Source of the DNA: Boswellia sacra
Lineage: Eukaryota; Streptophyta; Magnoliopsida; Sapindales; Burseraceae
Direction: 5' to 3'
Length of the DNA stretch: 64,000 bases
Assembly: GCA_013180625.2 (NCBI GenBank)
Contig: SNVD02014772.1
Location: 372,001 to 436,000, forward strand
Positions within the stretch are counted from its first letter, which is position 1, and every line of letters starts with the position of its first letter. Below the pieces are notes generated by a model. That model saw only the letters and a list, made by a program, of their open reading frames with translations. It searched no databases and was not told where the DNA came from. Positions 19,901 to 32,977 of this stretch are shown in pieces. A program made the position numbers and the translations under genes.

Positions 19901-22201
19901 ATGAAGAACAACAAAGTAGAGGAAGACATTGCCAAGACAAGGACACTTGTGCAAGGGAAAGACTCTGGTAGGCAGTTGAGATTGAACCCAAAACAGGGGT
20001 TTCCTTTCCTGTTAAGCTGGATGATGGGAAGCAACTGTATTGTGTTGGCTTAAGGAAGAAGTCCATGCTTGGCCTGAGCATCAAGATTTACGGATTTGGT
20101 CATGTTTTTCCATCAAATTTCAGTTATTTAGTTAATATATACCTTTCTCTACTATCAGATATTAGGGAATTGCATACGCATATGCAATCAGTTAATTTTA
20201 CCAAAAATAAGCTTATCCTAAAGAGATGCAGCACAACATAAGTGGTGATGCCTATAGGCATTTGAAGAACTTAGCCAATCTAATGATTATTCAATTTGCA
20301 TGGATTTATATAGACCACGAGAGACTGAAAGATCTACCAAAGTCAAAGTTGGGCAAGCCCCGGCCAAGGCACCAAGGAAATGTATCAGTTGATTGATAGG
20401 GATGTGGATGTAATCGTTATTTTCTAGACACACCATGAACATGGTAAGAAAGAATATTGATGAAGCTCTTGGAACAGACATAGAGAAGCTCACTGGTGGG
20501 AAGAAAAATGAGGAGCTGGTGAACAAGTAACTATTTGAGTCCTGACCTGTTGTTGCCACTAGGAATGCATACTTTTACTTACCTATGAGTGAGACTGTAC
20601 CTGAAAATTTTGACTCTCCTTTGTTGATGATAGGGTCATGGATCAAGCATCAGATAATATCAAACTACCACCTGGTTCTGTAATGGGAGATTAACACTAT
20701 GACTCCCTTCTTTTAGCTGAAGTAACACTCTGCCCTCCACTTTTGGATAAGTAACATAGACACCCCCAGATTCTAACTGCCGTTAGGGAATCTGTTAAGA
20801 AAATTACACTGTAACCCCCCTCTTTTGACTGAACTACATTCTAACCCGCACTTCTGGATAAATAACATAAACACCCCCAGATTCCATCTACCGTTAGAGA
20901 ATTGAGTAAATTTGATACTGTATTTGATTTATCATTGCATTGTACACATGTTAAATAATACTTTGTTAATAAAAGATTGTATTATAGTGTATTAATTTTT
21001 TATTCTAAATTAAAATAATTAACAATCAAAATCATATAGATTTTTAATTAAAAAATTCATAAATTCAAATTAATAATTATTCTAAACTTTAATAAATTTA
21101 AATTTTTATTTATAAAAAAGATTAAAAATATTTAACTAAATATGTAAACACATAAATATGCAATTAACTATTTTAATTATTTTTAATATTTAATTGTTTC
21201 AATTAAATTTTATTTAATGTAAATAATATATTTAATTTTATAATTTCTCTCTCTCTCTCTCTTTACTTTCCCTTTCTTTTCGTCTCTTGTTGCTTCAAGA
21301 CTCAAGTTGCAGAGTCTTTACTTTCCCTCAATTGCTATACCACTAGGCAGTTGAAGTTGATTTGAAAAAAAAAATAGAAAAAATATTTGTGTGCTGCTTC
21401 GGTTTTTTATTGATTAATCTACAATAGGTTGTTTCAGATATGGAAATGAGCTGCCATGTGAGAGTTTTGCTCGTTCTTGTGTTTGCAAATAAGATATATG
21501 AACCCATATTGACTTCTTTATTTATTAGATTTTTAGTTTTTGTATAAAATATAATTTTTGATTGTTTAATTCTTATTCTTTCAACTTACTGACATCATAA
21601 CAACTTTTTTTTAATTTACGTCAATAGAAAGCTTCACAATATAAAATTTTTAATGAATAAGATAAATAAGGGTAGTTAAGTCTTTACACAAGAGCTTCTA
21701 GCTAGGATAATAGATTCTCTAACTGCAGATGGAATCTGGGGGTGTTTATGTTATTTATCCAGAAGTGCGGGTCAAAATGTGGTTCAGCCAAAAGAGGGGA
21801 GTCACAGTGTAATTTTTTTAACAGATTCCCTAACGGCAGTTAGAATCTGAGGGTGTCTATGTTACTTATCCAAAAGTGGGGGGCAAAGTGTTACTTTAAC
21901 CAAAAAAAGGGGGTCACAGTGTTAATCTCCCGTTCTGTAATTGAGATCTCTCGACTTCCAGGATACATTCTTCAAATCAAAGTTGAGATACAAGTAACAT
22001 TTTAAAGGTTGCTAATTTATGCATACACTAGATACAGATATTAAACAGAGTTTATTTGGTGAACGCAGTCAAGGGTGAGGTCCTGAGCCAGGTTGACAGG
22101 GAACTAGTCTGCAAGGCCTACAAGTGGATGTCTCTGGGAGATGATGCCTTCGACAAAGATGCCAAAGAGAAATTTGGGATGTCACTGCTCTCTCGCCTAT
22201 A
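19901..22201 (+). pseudogene. Chalcone-isomerase-like (CHI-fold fatty-acid-binding type) pseudogene
   Basis: Pieces in order: an ATG at 19901; a VKLDDGKQL-like stretch, then VGLRKKSMLGLSIKIYGFG (about 20005-20100); a KLGKPRP region (20350); NIDEALGTDIEKLTGGKKNE (20455-20515); DQASDNIKLPPGSV (20642-20680); IEISRLPGYILQIK (21945-21985); and GEVLSQVDRELVCKAYKWM, then LGDDAFDKDAKEKFGMSLLS, to a stop near 22201. This order matches the plant CHI-like fatty-acid-binding proteins (FAP2 type), which act in plastids. Frames change between pieces, and a MULE lies inside one exon (20685-21931), so no product is possible. Introns appear partly kept, so it is a decayed gene rather than a processed copy. 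Confidence 0.7.
20685..21931. mobile_element. Non-autonomous Mutator-like element (MULE) with long terminal inverted repeats
   Basis: The ends read GGGAGATTAACACTATGAC inward from 20685 and, inverted, GGGAGATTAACACTGTGAC from 21931. Inverted arms of about 220 bases follow (20685-20902 and 21712-21931). The element is flanked by a 10-bp duplication GTTCTGTAAT (20675-20684, 21932-21941), fitting the 9-11 bp of MULEs. Each arm contains an internal duplication (ACTT(T/C)TGGATAA units). The 0.8-kb centre is AT-rich and has no transposase ORF. Confidence 0.85.
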
Positions 22202-23391
22202 GTCACATACTGAAACAGTTCCTAGGATGTATCGGAGTGAGGTCTTAGTCTACTTCTATGTGACTGAGCAATTGCTCAATAACCAGGATTACAATCAGCA
22301 TGTCACCGCTCTCTGTTATAAAATTCTAAAGTAATCATCAATTCCCATTCTCTTCTTTGTATGTGTATGCACGAGTCCATTATGCTGGCAATGGGGTAGC
22401 GCGAGTCCAGGGCACGGCGGGGAAGAGTAAGATCCAGAAATGCCCCGCCAGCAAAAATTTGAATTTTAGATTAAATAATCTGAAATAAAAATATAAATTA
22501 TACCTATAATATTTAACAACCATAAAAAAAATTATATTCATTCCAAAGTACAAAAAAAAAATCATCATAGATCTATAAATTTTGAAAGTAACAATTAAAA
22601 CAATTTATACTTAAGTCTAAAATTACAAAAAAAATATTAAAATGATGCAATATAAAAAAGAAATTAACAACTAAATGTAATCATCTTCTCACCATCAAAA
22701 CTAAGAGACATAAAAATATTTATATTTGATAAATCTAAGATTACAAAATAACATATAAATAAAAAAGTCCCTAACTTATAAATTTTATGATAAAAAAATC
22801 CAAAATTACAAGTCAACATTTAAATAAAAAGTTATTTTTATAATAATTTGGATAATCAAACGTATTCGTATATACGGTTAGTTTTCAAATATAACCTTAA
22901 AAATGATAAAATAACCCCTAATTTTTAAAAATTGACACAAACACCTCATGTCGTACAGAGACGGACCCACCTTGGGCCAAGGCAGCATAACTTTGGCCCG
23001 GACTTGGAAGCGGGTCACGCCCCACCTGATCCATGTGGGATGTGATGGATCTCCAGATGCGAAGGGTCAAATTGTCATTCTTTATTATGTTTCTAAACAT
23101 GCAACTTCAAGAATAAAAAGATTTCTTTCCGATCAAATGGCTACTCATTCATTCAACAACACTTTGATACAGAACAATGAGGCATTCCTCACCATCACAA
23201 AGACGCAACGCTGATAATATTATGTTGCTCAACCCTGTGACATATTGAATGACGCTGTTAGCTACCACATACAGCTAGCTTAAATACCAAATCATAGACG
23301 ATACTCGGACACCCAAGTGCAAGTATAATGAACGTTAAATAAGACAGCTCATATAAATTACAAAGAAACCTGCATTTAATCCATGTTTAAG
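22202..23391. other. Intergenic, with possible transposon remnants
   Basis: No gene seen. At 22395-22460 and 22955-23060 there are short GC-rich pieces in AT-rich DNA (GGGCACGGCGGGG; CAGAGACGGACCCACC) that resemble ends of plant hAT-like elements. I could not pair them. The end of this stretch is the 3' flank of the minus-strand epimerase-like gene. Confidence 0.35.
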
Positions 23392-26300
23392 TCAGTGAAA
23401 GCCATGAAGAACCCTCCGAGGATCCAGCTGCCCACTGCAATAACTTGATGACACGGTAGAGAGCTCTTGACGGCCCTTCCACTCTTCAAAGGGTTTCAAG
23501 ATGATTGGGGTTTCAATTGCAGCAGAATCCACACATAACATGGCTTTGTAATCCTCATCCCCCAAATCTGGCAGAGATTTGGCCTTTTTGTCCCAAGGGT
23601 TCCACACAACTGCATAGTGAGAGATTTCCAAAATTTGTAAGCAACAAGGTACAAGGTTATCCAGAACATTACAAGAAAAGATTTTGCATACAATAAAGAA
23701 TAATCAGATGGAAGACTACAGATAAATTTCAAAACCTGAGTCTGGCATGCCATCTTTCCGCAGTTCAAAGGTTCTCTTCTTCTCATGGTCTATGATGGCA
23801 ATCTTTGTGGGAGTGCTTAAATACACTCTGTCAATCTATATGGGAACCAAAAAAAAAAAAAGGTCCTCAGGATTGATTTTGAAAATTCGAAAACCCTTTA
23901 ATGAGCCTGATTTATCTATACAAATGCAGTATTTGACAATATAATGACGTATTTGCCCTTAATAAAAACTACAGAATAATATAATTAACAGATCTGATGC
24001 AACGGTCAGTAAATATAGGAAAAGAACTGCTCCAAACAACAAGAAGTTAAAGTACGGAGAAAAGTCAGACACAAATCCAGTTCATGGTAACCTTAAGGTC
24101 ATAAGTTGAGTTATATTTTCCCACTACAAGTTCACACATGGATCACAAAGAAGACAACTAGTACCTCGCCATCAAAAGTTATTGCATCTGCCTGCTCTGT
24201 GAATCTTTCTCTATGCATCAGATTATCAAGGTAATCAAGTGTCTCCAAGCCCTCAACACGCACTTCACTGCAAATTAAACAGCATCATGCACCCCTCTGA
24301 AAAGGAGAAGAATGAAATATTCTCCAAACTCAGCTACAACAAGAACTATGCAGTTACAACTCAACATAAGATTAGAGAAACTATAGATATGCAAAACTCA
24401 TAAAAGTCTTTGGCATCACAGAAAGGCAAAAGAAAATATTAAGAAACATCCAATCATCATCATAGCAAATAAAAATGGTAGCTTTTTGAAATTATTGGGA
24501 AAACCTGATATCTGACACAGATAAATAGTTACGCAGTGAGAATGTAAAGGAGAAGGCCTTGCTATCCACATTTCGCACACGAGGGATGAAAGTCAGTTTG
24601 CCAGCACTGAGAGAAATACGAAGACGCAACTCAAAGCTGCAAAACCGCCAAGATGAGACTCATAGGTTAACAAGTGGTGATAGCATTCTATATCTATTGT
24701 TCTCTTGAGACAGATCACAAATTCTTAAACATACCCACGCGGCCAGCTTTTTAGGTCCTCTTCTTCTGAGGACTTCAATATCAGATCAACTGTTGACTGA
24801 TTGTTAGCTACAGGTAAAGGAGAAGGGTCATTGTCCAATGACCACATTCTGTTCCTTGCAAATCCATGTTGCTCCAGTGAACCAAGATTTCCAAACTGCA
24901 GGAGCACAATAGATTAAGAAGCCATAGTCTCAACAACTATTACGGCTAAATCAATAGTATTATACCTGTGGGAAACAGACAGGTATACCTCCCCTTATTG
25001 CTTTAGGTGGTTTCCAGAAAGCCTGCAGAACAGAGGAAGCCATGATGTTAATCAAAATATTATAAAAAGAAGTTCTTTTGGAACCATTACTTTAGCAATT
25101 ACAAATTACACAAACAAAGAAAACTAAATTTGACGTATACTTGTGGATGTTTCCTGTAAAAGATCTACTCAAGGAGAGGAATAAATGTGTCTTTCGGATC
25201 AGAAATATCGTAAAGTATAATGGAAAAAAAAAAAGGTATCAATTGTCCATGCTGCAAGAAAGTAATGATGTATATATATGTATAAATCCAGCAAACAAAA
25301 CTGATTTGACTAGGTTAAGCTTTCCTAATAAGTATTTGTTATTTCTCACAATCATATCTTAAGCAAGACACACTCATGACAAAATTATTCGACTTTTGCT
25401 TTTGTTTGCCCTCGTATTGAATAATTACGTGACTTTCACTTTTGTTTGCTCTCATTTTATTGGGAGAATTTAAGTTTGCTTCATCACCTAGCAACAGTTC
25501 CTCTTCGCAATAAAGCTAAAGCAGCTGCTTTTTCTAATTTCAGTAATTTTGAAGTACAAAATTACATGAAAAGGCGAAAATATAAAGCTGCCACCATTAA
25601 AATCAACAATTCCTCAAATGTTGAGTTGTCCATAAAGAAAGATGCACAGAAACCAATCCCAAAACTCCATGCAAAGAAGATTTTTGCATGAGCCTAGAAT
25701 ACTACCATGGTCAAAAATTTAACCTATTCGTTTCATACATAAAATTGAACTCAAACATATACAACAGGAAATTTTTACCTTGCTGCTCATAAAAAGCAGT
25801 TCTTCCCTTCGTTCATTCTTCCAGGAAACGACCTGCCCCCCATACAAAAGCACCTGAGACCATTTTAAGGAAAACAGTTAGTAAGCAACAAACTATGTCC
25901 GCATTTCACATCAGTACAATGGAAATAACCAACTTTGAAGGACCCAAAAAAAAAAAAAAAACAAAGGTTTCAGTAAACTACTAAGGTTCTGGATTATTCA
26001 ATTGTTTTACAAAATGTAGCTTTACCCTTTATATCCAACAGATTTTTTTTTCCCGGAAGTCTGAAAGCATATTAGAGCTCAAAAATCAGATATCTGGCGC
26101 CAAAACGAAAAAGGGTATATAATGATAATGATAATAATATTTTTTATGATACCTTCATTTACCATCTTCAGTTCTCTCGTTGTTCCATTAACACTTTAAA
26201 ATTCCATCTGTAAGTTTTTTAATTTACCATAAAAGATGCCCCGTTTTCCTCGTTATAAACTCAATAATCTTCTCTGTTTAACTATCAATTTCCACTTGTT

Positions 26301-26555
26301 CCTGCTTAAATGCTGAGAGTACAATATTCCAAACTTCTTTGAAGAATCTATTCACCTTCAATCACAAAAACCCTTCATCTTGAAAAATTCAGACTTCACA
26401 TCGTTCATAAAGGTCAAAAATTCCATCTTTATCCCACTAACAAACAGAATGAACATAAAAGTGAAACAAAAACAGACCTCAGCAGATGACCCAGTTGGCT
26501 CGGTAAGTATAATCCGCGCAAATCCATTTTTATCATGAACTATATTCAATGGCAT
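23392..26555 (-). CDS. Glucose-6-phosphate 1-epimerase-like protein (aldose 1-epimerase family)
   Basis: Eight coding exons: 26478-26555, 25779-25853, 24966-25022, 24735-24895, 24505-24636, 24165-24267, 23736-23835, 23392-23609. They join in frame to 307 aa, the usual length. The family interconverts alpha and beta anomers of hexose 6-phosphates; plant members are also called apospory-associated protein C-like. Visible are MPLNIVHDKNG at the start, LYGGQVVSWKNERREELLF, HGFARN with the likely catalytic His80, DGEIDRVY, and the C-terminal CVDSAAIETPI with Glu268. The start at 26555 is chosen because an in-frame TGA lies a short way upstream. No signal peptide is evident, so it is probably cytosolic. 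The upstream DNA to about 26990 may hold a leader intron (acceptor-like TGTGCAG near 26632). Confidence 0.9.
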
Positions 26556-28617
26556 GGCTCTTCGCCTCAACGTTGCTCTTATTCTGCTCACAAGTGGGGT
26601 TCACTTTCCCCTTTCTCGCCTCCAGCTGCACATCACAGACCCACACAACTTAGCAACAACTAAAACTCAAACAAATAATCAAACACACACGTAAAACATA
26701 AACAAAGAGATAAAAGGAAGAAGAAAAATCACATCAAAATTGGCCCTTTGACAACGATGAAGCACCCACAAAAAAAAACGTTGATAACAATACAAAGTAA
26801 AACAAGAGGAATCAAACGATGAAACAAAAATAAAAATAAAATCGATAGAAGGATAGGTTGGCTTACGTTTGTTGATAATATTGTTTTTCCAACCCAAACG
26901 ATAATAATATAATAGTGTTTTCAAGTATTGCTATCGGCTTCGAGTTTGAAGAACAACCCCCCACCAATTGTTCTTGAAAAGTCCATTTTATATAGATACA
27001 GAATAAGAGTAATAGATATAATAAGTGAGAGAAAAGCAGAGATGGGTCATGGGGTCATGGGACCCTAGTCATGAAATGAAGAGAAGAGAAATAGAAGGAT
27101 GGATATCCAATGAAACTATGAAAGCCACCAACTCAACTCTACTTCTTCATTGGATTCTCTTCCCTGTGATTCTGTCTCTTTCATTTCATCACTTCCCGTG
27201 TGTTTGCTCCCACTTTCTTTCTGTGGTCCCTTGTTTGGCCCACCACTTACATGTTTCTTCATCCAGAATCTCAACCGTTCAAACCATGTGATTGTAATCT
27301 GTTGCCTGAGGTTGACTTGATTTGACATTCTTGTTTATGTGGCAAGAAAGGGGAACCTTGCCTGCTGTGTTAGGATGGTAAGTGAGCACACTTGATTGTA
27401 AGCTTCCAAGTTGACGCATAAAGCATCATAGAAAATTAAACCCTTTTTTTAAAGCTACACTTTTAATCAGCGGCCCTCATTTATTGAATGCTCTCATTTA
27501 TTGTTATTTTTTATTTTTTGTCTTTCAAATAGTCATGATTGGGAATATCGTGTGTCTACATACTCAGATATGGAAAATCCACAGCACCGTTCATTGCATG
27601 TTTAATCACACAACTTCTTATATTATATGATGAGGATGGCGTCATGGGCCCAAAATAATCTGCCTGTAAACCGCTATGAGGATGGATTTATTTGTTTATT
27701 TACTTTCGGTTTTAAGAATCCCAAGCACATATTCCTTGCTAACAAATGTCATATCTGTAACAAGACCTCAGCGGCTAATATACCTCAGTAAGAATTCAAT
27801 AATTCATTTCTCTGCGTTGTGATCCTGATGCTAAATTAAAGCATTAAAAATGATTTGTACAGGTGTTAAAAGGCAAAGCATTGACGCAGCTAAATTACAA
27901 GATTAGATGGGTAGGCTAGGTACAACACTGCATCTTGCTTTTTGTTAAATCAATTGGAAGAAACAAAGCAAGGAAGCAAGAACCTTTATCCATCCAAGTA
28001 CTTTCGGTTCTCTAAATTATAATGCCAATGTAGAATGAGTGAAAGATATCGAAGCATTAGGGTAGGGGTGTTGTACAGGCCACTAGGAATAGTAGCTTTG
28101 ATAAGAAAATTGTGGTGATAAAAAGTGCCCAAGTTCAATGAGCTTATCTTCACATTCATGCATGGCTATAATAATCTTAAAGAGTCACTTCTGTGCTATC
28201 AAATTCTTTTCACCCATCTAATGAAAACCTCATTTTCTGCTCTTGTCATCTTCAGAAGATTTTCCCACTTTAGAAAGTTGAGCAAAGATTAGTCATAAGT
28301 TAAAGTTAATGAAAATTCTATTCTATACAATATTTTTAATTAGAAGGATAAACCCTCTTATGCTTTGCCACTTGTGAAGTGTACTCTCTTTACAACATAT
28401 GTAAGAGAAAATTTTCTTTATCAATGTTTTGAAATTTGTACCTATATGTTAGTCAATGAAGTAAGAGTACATTAGTAATATCAAAAGAATTATTTATTTA
28501 TTTCGAAAAACTTGGATTTTAGAGGCCGGTCTAGATGTGCAGTGGTTGAAGTGTAGGCAATTATATTGAGAAAAACAGAAGAGGATAAATGCTGGATGAC
28601 TTTCTATATAAACATAG

Positions 28618-28649
<32 letters not shown>

Positions 28650-30865
28650 GCGTGCCAGGTACTCGATTTGTACTAGTATAGAATAAGAGAAAACTAAACA
28701 AATAGGAAGTGCCAGTTGGAATGCAATAAGATATGAACTAATATGCAAAAGGAGACACTTCAAAAATGTTAAATATAGAGTTTCAGATGCCACCACATTA
28801 GCCACAAGGACCAAAGAGAAAACTTTGTGTCGCTTTCATGACATATTTGGGATAATGAGGAAGACACAAGTATGCAAAATTACCATTTCTCACATCCGAT
28901 AGGAAGATAAAGTAGTGATGCCACTGCCTTTTATGCTCCTACTTTTAAAAGCATAGTGTGGGGGAAGCAAAGCAAGGGAATTGATTTGATATCTCGCTAA
29001 TATGCTAAAATTATTGGTTATTGAAATAATATATAGTTTTTATATGTCATTCTAATTTTGAAGGGTAAACACCAATCTTCTATAACATTATCAGATTGAC
29101 AAATGTAGGAAGAAGAAGAGGCTCAATATACAAGAAAAAGATTTTTTAAAAAATGAAAGAAAAACAATAGGATAGAAATCAAGAATTACTGATCAACCAC
29201 AATAAGTTATCCAGAGTCTGTAAAGCATTATATTAGCACTTAGTTTGAATGAAATATTTAGTCATCTCAAAAAAATGTTTTGTCCTGCTATTTATACTCG
29301 ATTAGCATGCCTTGAACACAACCAAGCCAATTCCTGCACTACAAACACAATTGTGACAACACAACTTAATGACACTGTTGACAAACAGGAAAACACATGG
29401 ATGTTGTATTTTAAGAAGGAAGCTGTAAATAGCATAAAAAAGCATCTATGAAGTATATCAGATCAAAACAAAAAACAGAAGCCTCTCCATAAAGGAATAA
29501 ATGTAAACTCAAATTTATTTACAGATTAATGGATTTTCTCTCCGTAAACTTTCTGGCATTATAGAAAGGTATCATAGAATTAAGTTATCCTTATACAGAA
29601 CTTCCTCACCTTATTTAGTGGTTCTAAATCCCAGGTATGATGCCTCCCAACATGGTAGAATGATCTTTGAAAAACAAAACTAACTACAGGAACCCAATTA
29701 TGAACTCTTCTTGTAATACCCATGTAACAAAAACTAGGTGTCCGGATAGCCCAGTATACAGTCCAAAAACTGGGGCAAAGAGTAAAAATAAAAGGGCCTG
29801 TAGAACAAGCTGCAAGATGTCCCAATCAACATATAATGCTGATCTCTATTCACCTACATAAGTTATCCAATTACCTCTCCATAACTTGGTTTACCAACCG
29901 CATGATAGATTCTCTATTAATGATCCACAAAATAATAGCATGGTGTGCACCATTCTAGAAACATGTTAGGAGTTGTCAGAAAAACCTTCACTTTCATCTT
30001 TGAAAATCAACGCAGCAACACCACTGCAAGTGAAGAATAAAGTTCATTGGCGAGCCTTGCCACCAAAGGAATTCTGATATTCCTCTATTTTAAGGGTCCA
30101 CAGGGGTGGAAAGAATTTGCTGGCACAATAATAAACTAAATTATCTCATAGTGATGTTGGAACATAAACCACAATCAGTACCATCCAACAAGGACACAAG
30201 GAGGAGCATATGGGTTTGTCAAAAATGACAACAAATGCCAAGGGGATTATACCCGGTATCTACGTAGTTTCACATTTGTGGGCAAGGCATCTGAAATAGG
30301 CTTCCCACTAACTTCTGTTTTATACTTTCCTTTAGTAGTTTCGAAGGTTCAGTTTACATTGGAAGTTCACTAAACATGGATTTTCTGTATGGCACGGTAG
30401 AAGCCTTCAAAATCTTCCAAAAATGTTTGCAAGAATTAATATGGAGCCTAATGCATGGCTGATAAATCTTCATGTATCACATACCTTCTTTTCAAACTCA
30501 ACTCCACTGTCCTACCATTTGAATTTCTACAAAATTGGGAGGTGACCCCATACACCAGCTATTATTAATGGAGTATGAGAGCACCTTTCATCTGTCAAAT
30601 TTTCATTGAAGCCACCATCAAATGGATACCGCTGAGGATTGCCTGCTCTTTGTTCTTTCAAATTCCAGAATTAGACGATCTTAAAAATTTTGATGAAGCT
30701 TCGGTTTCTTTAAGTAAAGAACATAAAGGATTTTTCTTCATGATATCTCATAAAGGCCAGCATGAGAAGTGAGTGTTCTGACAGCCAGCTTAAGACCTTA
30801 AGCTCGCATTGACCCTATCTGGAGGTAGATATAAGATGATTATATACATTCCCAACCCAAAATCA
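26556..30865. other. Intergenic DNA between the epimerase-like and PPR genes
   Basis: Contains the epimerase promoter/leader side (to about 27000), the shared 3' flank of the PPR gene (29500-30865) and about 3 kb in which I see no gene. ORFs here are short, without known motifs and partly overlapping on opposite strands. A (TA)n run lies at 28624-28650. Confidence 0.5.
28624..28650. repeat. (TA)n microsatellite
   Basis: About thirteen TA units in a row in intergenic DNA. Confidence 0.8.
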
Positions 30866-32977
30866 TTAAATTTCTTCTGCATCGTGAAACTGAAGTTCTG
30901 AATCAGGAACATAACCATTCCCTCTCATTTTCACCTCCAATTGTCTCAGTAATTTATAAATTTGATTGCACTCTGGATGTAATCTATCATCAGAGACAAA
31001 TCTATGGGCCTCATTCCTAACTTCAACCAAACTATGCCCAAAAGTCTTCTTCAACCCTTTCTCCTTTATCATAGCTCTCAGGTTTTCCATGTTAGCCCAT
31101 CTTTCATCCAGAGCATACATATTTGACAACAAGATGTAATACCCAGCATGCTTAGGATCTAAGTGGAAAAGATTCATTGCTGCAACCTCACCGATCTTGA
31201 CATTATGATGAATTCTACAGGCACCAAGCAAGGCTCCCCAAACATGGGGCCCGGCTGGAATTGGCATCCGGTTAATAATGTCCATAGCCTTATTTAACTC
31301 TCCCCTGCGGCCAAGAATATCAACCATTATCCCATAATGCTCAGAATTAGGATCTAGTTGGTATTCACGCAGAATCATATTAAATAACTCAATCCCCTCT
31401 TCAACCAAACCTGCATGGCTACAAGCTGATAAAATTGAGAGGAATGTCACATTGTTTGGCCCAACTGCTGAACTCCTAACCATCTGATCAAAGACTTTCA
31501 ATGCTTCTCTTCCTTTCCCATTAATTCCATAACCAGCAATCATAGCACTCCAGATTACTACATCTTTCTCAATAATCCCTTCAAATATTTTTATAGCATT
31601 GTCTATGCTCCCACATTTTGAGTACAACTCTATAAGTGAAGCTCCAATGAACATGTTACTGTTGAAGCCTTTTCTGAGTACATAACCATGAAGGCAGAAA
31701 GCTTGCTGAAGAACTCCTAATTCTGAACAGGATGCAAGAATCTTCACCATAGCAACAGCATCAGCTTCAGTTTCAGTTGTCAACATTTCACGGAAGAGTT
31801 CCATTGACTTGAAAGCCATTCCATTTAGAGCATACCCACTTAACAAAGCAACCCAAGTGACCACATCTTTATTTGCCATTCTTGTGAAAATATCAACTGC
31901 TTCATCAGGCGCAAAGCATTTCATATACATGTCAATCAAAGCTGTAGAGACTGAAACTTGTAACTCAAAACCTTTCTTAGTAGCAAGTTCATGAATCTGC
32001 TTCCCCTCGTCTAAATTACAAGAAACTGCACATGCTTGTAAAGCACTAACAATAGTAATAGCATTGGGTTCAAATCCCATCTGAATCATATCATGGAAAA
32101 GATTTAGTGCTTCAACAGCCGCCCCATTATGAGCATGGCAAGAAATCATTGAAGTCCATGATATAACATCTTTCTTTGCCATCATCCTAAATAGATTCAA
32201 AGCATTTCTTGTAGAACCAATCTTTGCATACAAATTCAACAATGAGTTAAACAAAGATAAGTCACTAAAAAACCCCTTCCTAAACACAAAGCCATGCACA
32301 GACTTCCCAAGCTTAACACTCATCAACCGCGCACAAGCAGAAACTAAGCTCACAAGAGTCACCCTGTCAGGACTCACATGCTCCATCATCACCATATGAT
32401 GAAAAAACATCACTGCTTCTTCAGGAAATCCATTCTGCTCATACCCAGTAACCATTGAAGTCCACAGAAAGACATCCGGTTCCGGAAAACCCTTAAAAAC
32501 CTTCAAAGCAGAACCCATTTGCTCACATTTTGAGTAGAACTCAATCAACGCAGAGCCCACAAACATGTCAAACGCAATCTTTTCATTCTTTATAACAAGC
32601 CCATGAACCATTTTCCCATGCATAAGCGCACGTAAGCCTGCACAAGCCTTCAAAACAATAGGTAAAGTGAAATTATCCGGTTTCTCTCGACTAGAAATCA
32701 TGCTATTGAAGATATACAAAGTATCCCCCCATTGTCTCTCCCTACAATAACTCCTGAGTGTAGCGTTGTAGAGATAGACAGTCTTCTGAGGTGTTTCATC
32801 GAACAACTTACGTGCAAGTTCGAGAGAAACGTGTTTCGCATAGAAAGCATAGAGTTTCGTGGCATAAAAGCTCTGTTGCACAAGCCCAATTTTCAGAAAT
32901 TGAGAATGTAATTGAAACAATGATCTGGCATTATCGCATGAGTTCAACAAACTAACAAATAATTCCATCCTTGTCAT
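30866..32977 (-). CDS. Pentatricopeptide repeat protein, PLS class with E/E+ extension
   Basis: 703 aa in one exon, as is normal for plant PPR genes. From about residue 30 to 590 there are repeated P, L and S motifs, recognisable by recurring phrases such as ALIEFYSKC, DVISWTSMI, NALNLF and ALIDMYMKC. The last ~110 residues are the E and E+ motifs (LDPKHAGYYILLSNMYA, KGLKKTFGHSLVEV), and there is no DYW deaminase domain. Such proteins enter plastids or mitochondria and bind single RNA sites; many E-class members direct C-to-U editing with a partner that supplies the DYW domain. The N-terminus has no strong predicted transit peptide by eye. The target RNA cannot be told from the sequence. Confidence 0.93.
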   Translation of the reverse strand: MTRMELFVSLLNSCDNARSLFQLHSQFLKIGLVQQSFYATKLYAFYAKHVSLELARKLFDETPQKTVYLYNATLRSYCRERQWGDTLYIFNSMISSREKPDNFTLPIVLKACAGLRALMHGKMVHGLVIKNEKIAFDMFVGSALIEFYSKCEQMGSALKVFKGFPEPDVFLWTSMVTGYEQNGFPEEAVMFFHHMVMMEHVSPDRVTLVSLVSACARLMSVKLGKSVHGFVFRKGFFSDLSLFNSLLNLYAKIGSTRNALNLFRMMAKKDVISWTSMISCHAHNGAAVEALNLFHDMIQMGFEPNAITIVSALQACAVSCNLDEGKQIHELATKKGFELQVSVSTALIDMYMKCFAPDEAVDIFTRMANKDVVTWVALLSGYALNGMAFKSMELFREMLTTETEADAVAMVKILASCSELGVLQQAFCLHGYVLRKGFNSNMFIGASLIELYSKCGSIDNAIKIFEGIIEKDVVIWSAMIAGYGINGKGREALKVFDQMVRSSAVGPNNVTFLSILSACSHAGLVEEGIELFNMILREYQLDPNSEHYGIMVDILGRRGELNKAMDIINRMPIPAGPHVWGALLGACRIHHNVKIGEVAAMNLFHLDPKHAGYYILLSNMYALDERWANMENLRAMIKEKGLKKTFGHSLVEVRNEAHRFVSDDRLHPECNQIYKLLRQLEVKMRGNGYVPDSELQFHDAEEI

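Noticed and set aside
19697..20084. Overlapping minus-strand ORFs across the (CT)n/poly-T tract
   Set aside because: They arise from simple sequence and from the antisense of the CHI-like pseudogene's first exon.
23496..23786. 96-aa minus-strand ORF overlapping the last epimerase exons
   Set aside because: Another frame running through the intron between exons 7 and 8; the spliced frame matches the family throughout.
29580..29825. 81-aa minus-strand ORF downstream of the PPR gene
   Set aside because: Composition (Trp/Cys/Phe rich, no known motif) and position suggest PPR 3' flank or intergenic DNA.
32050..32080. GGGTTCAAATCCCA considered as a tRNA T-arm
   Set aside because: It lies within the PPR coding sequence and there is no acceptor stem or anticodon arm around it.
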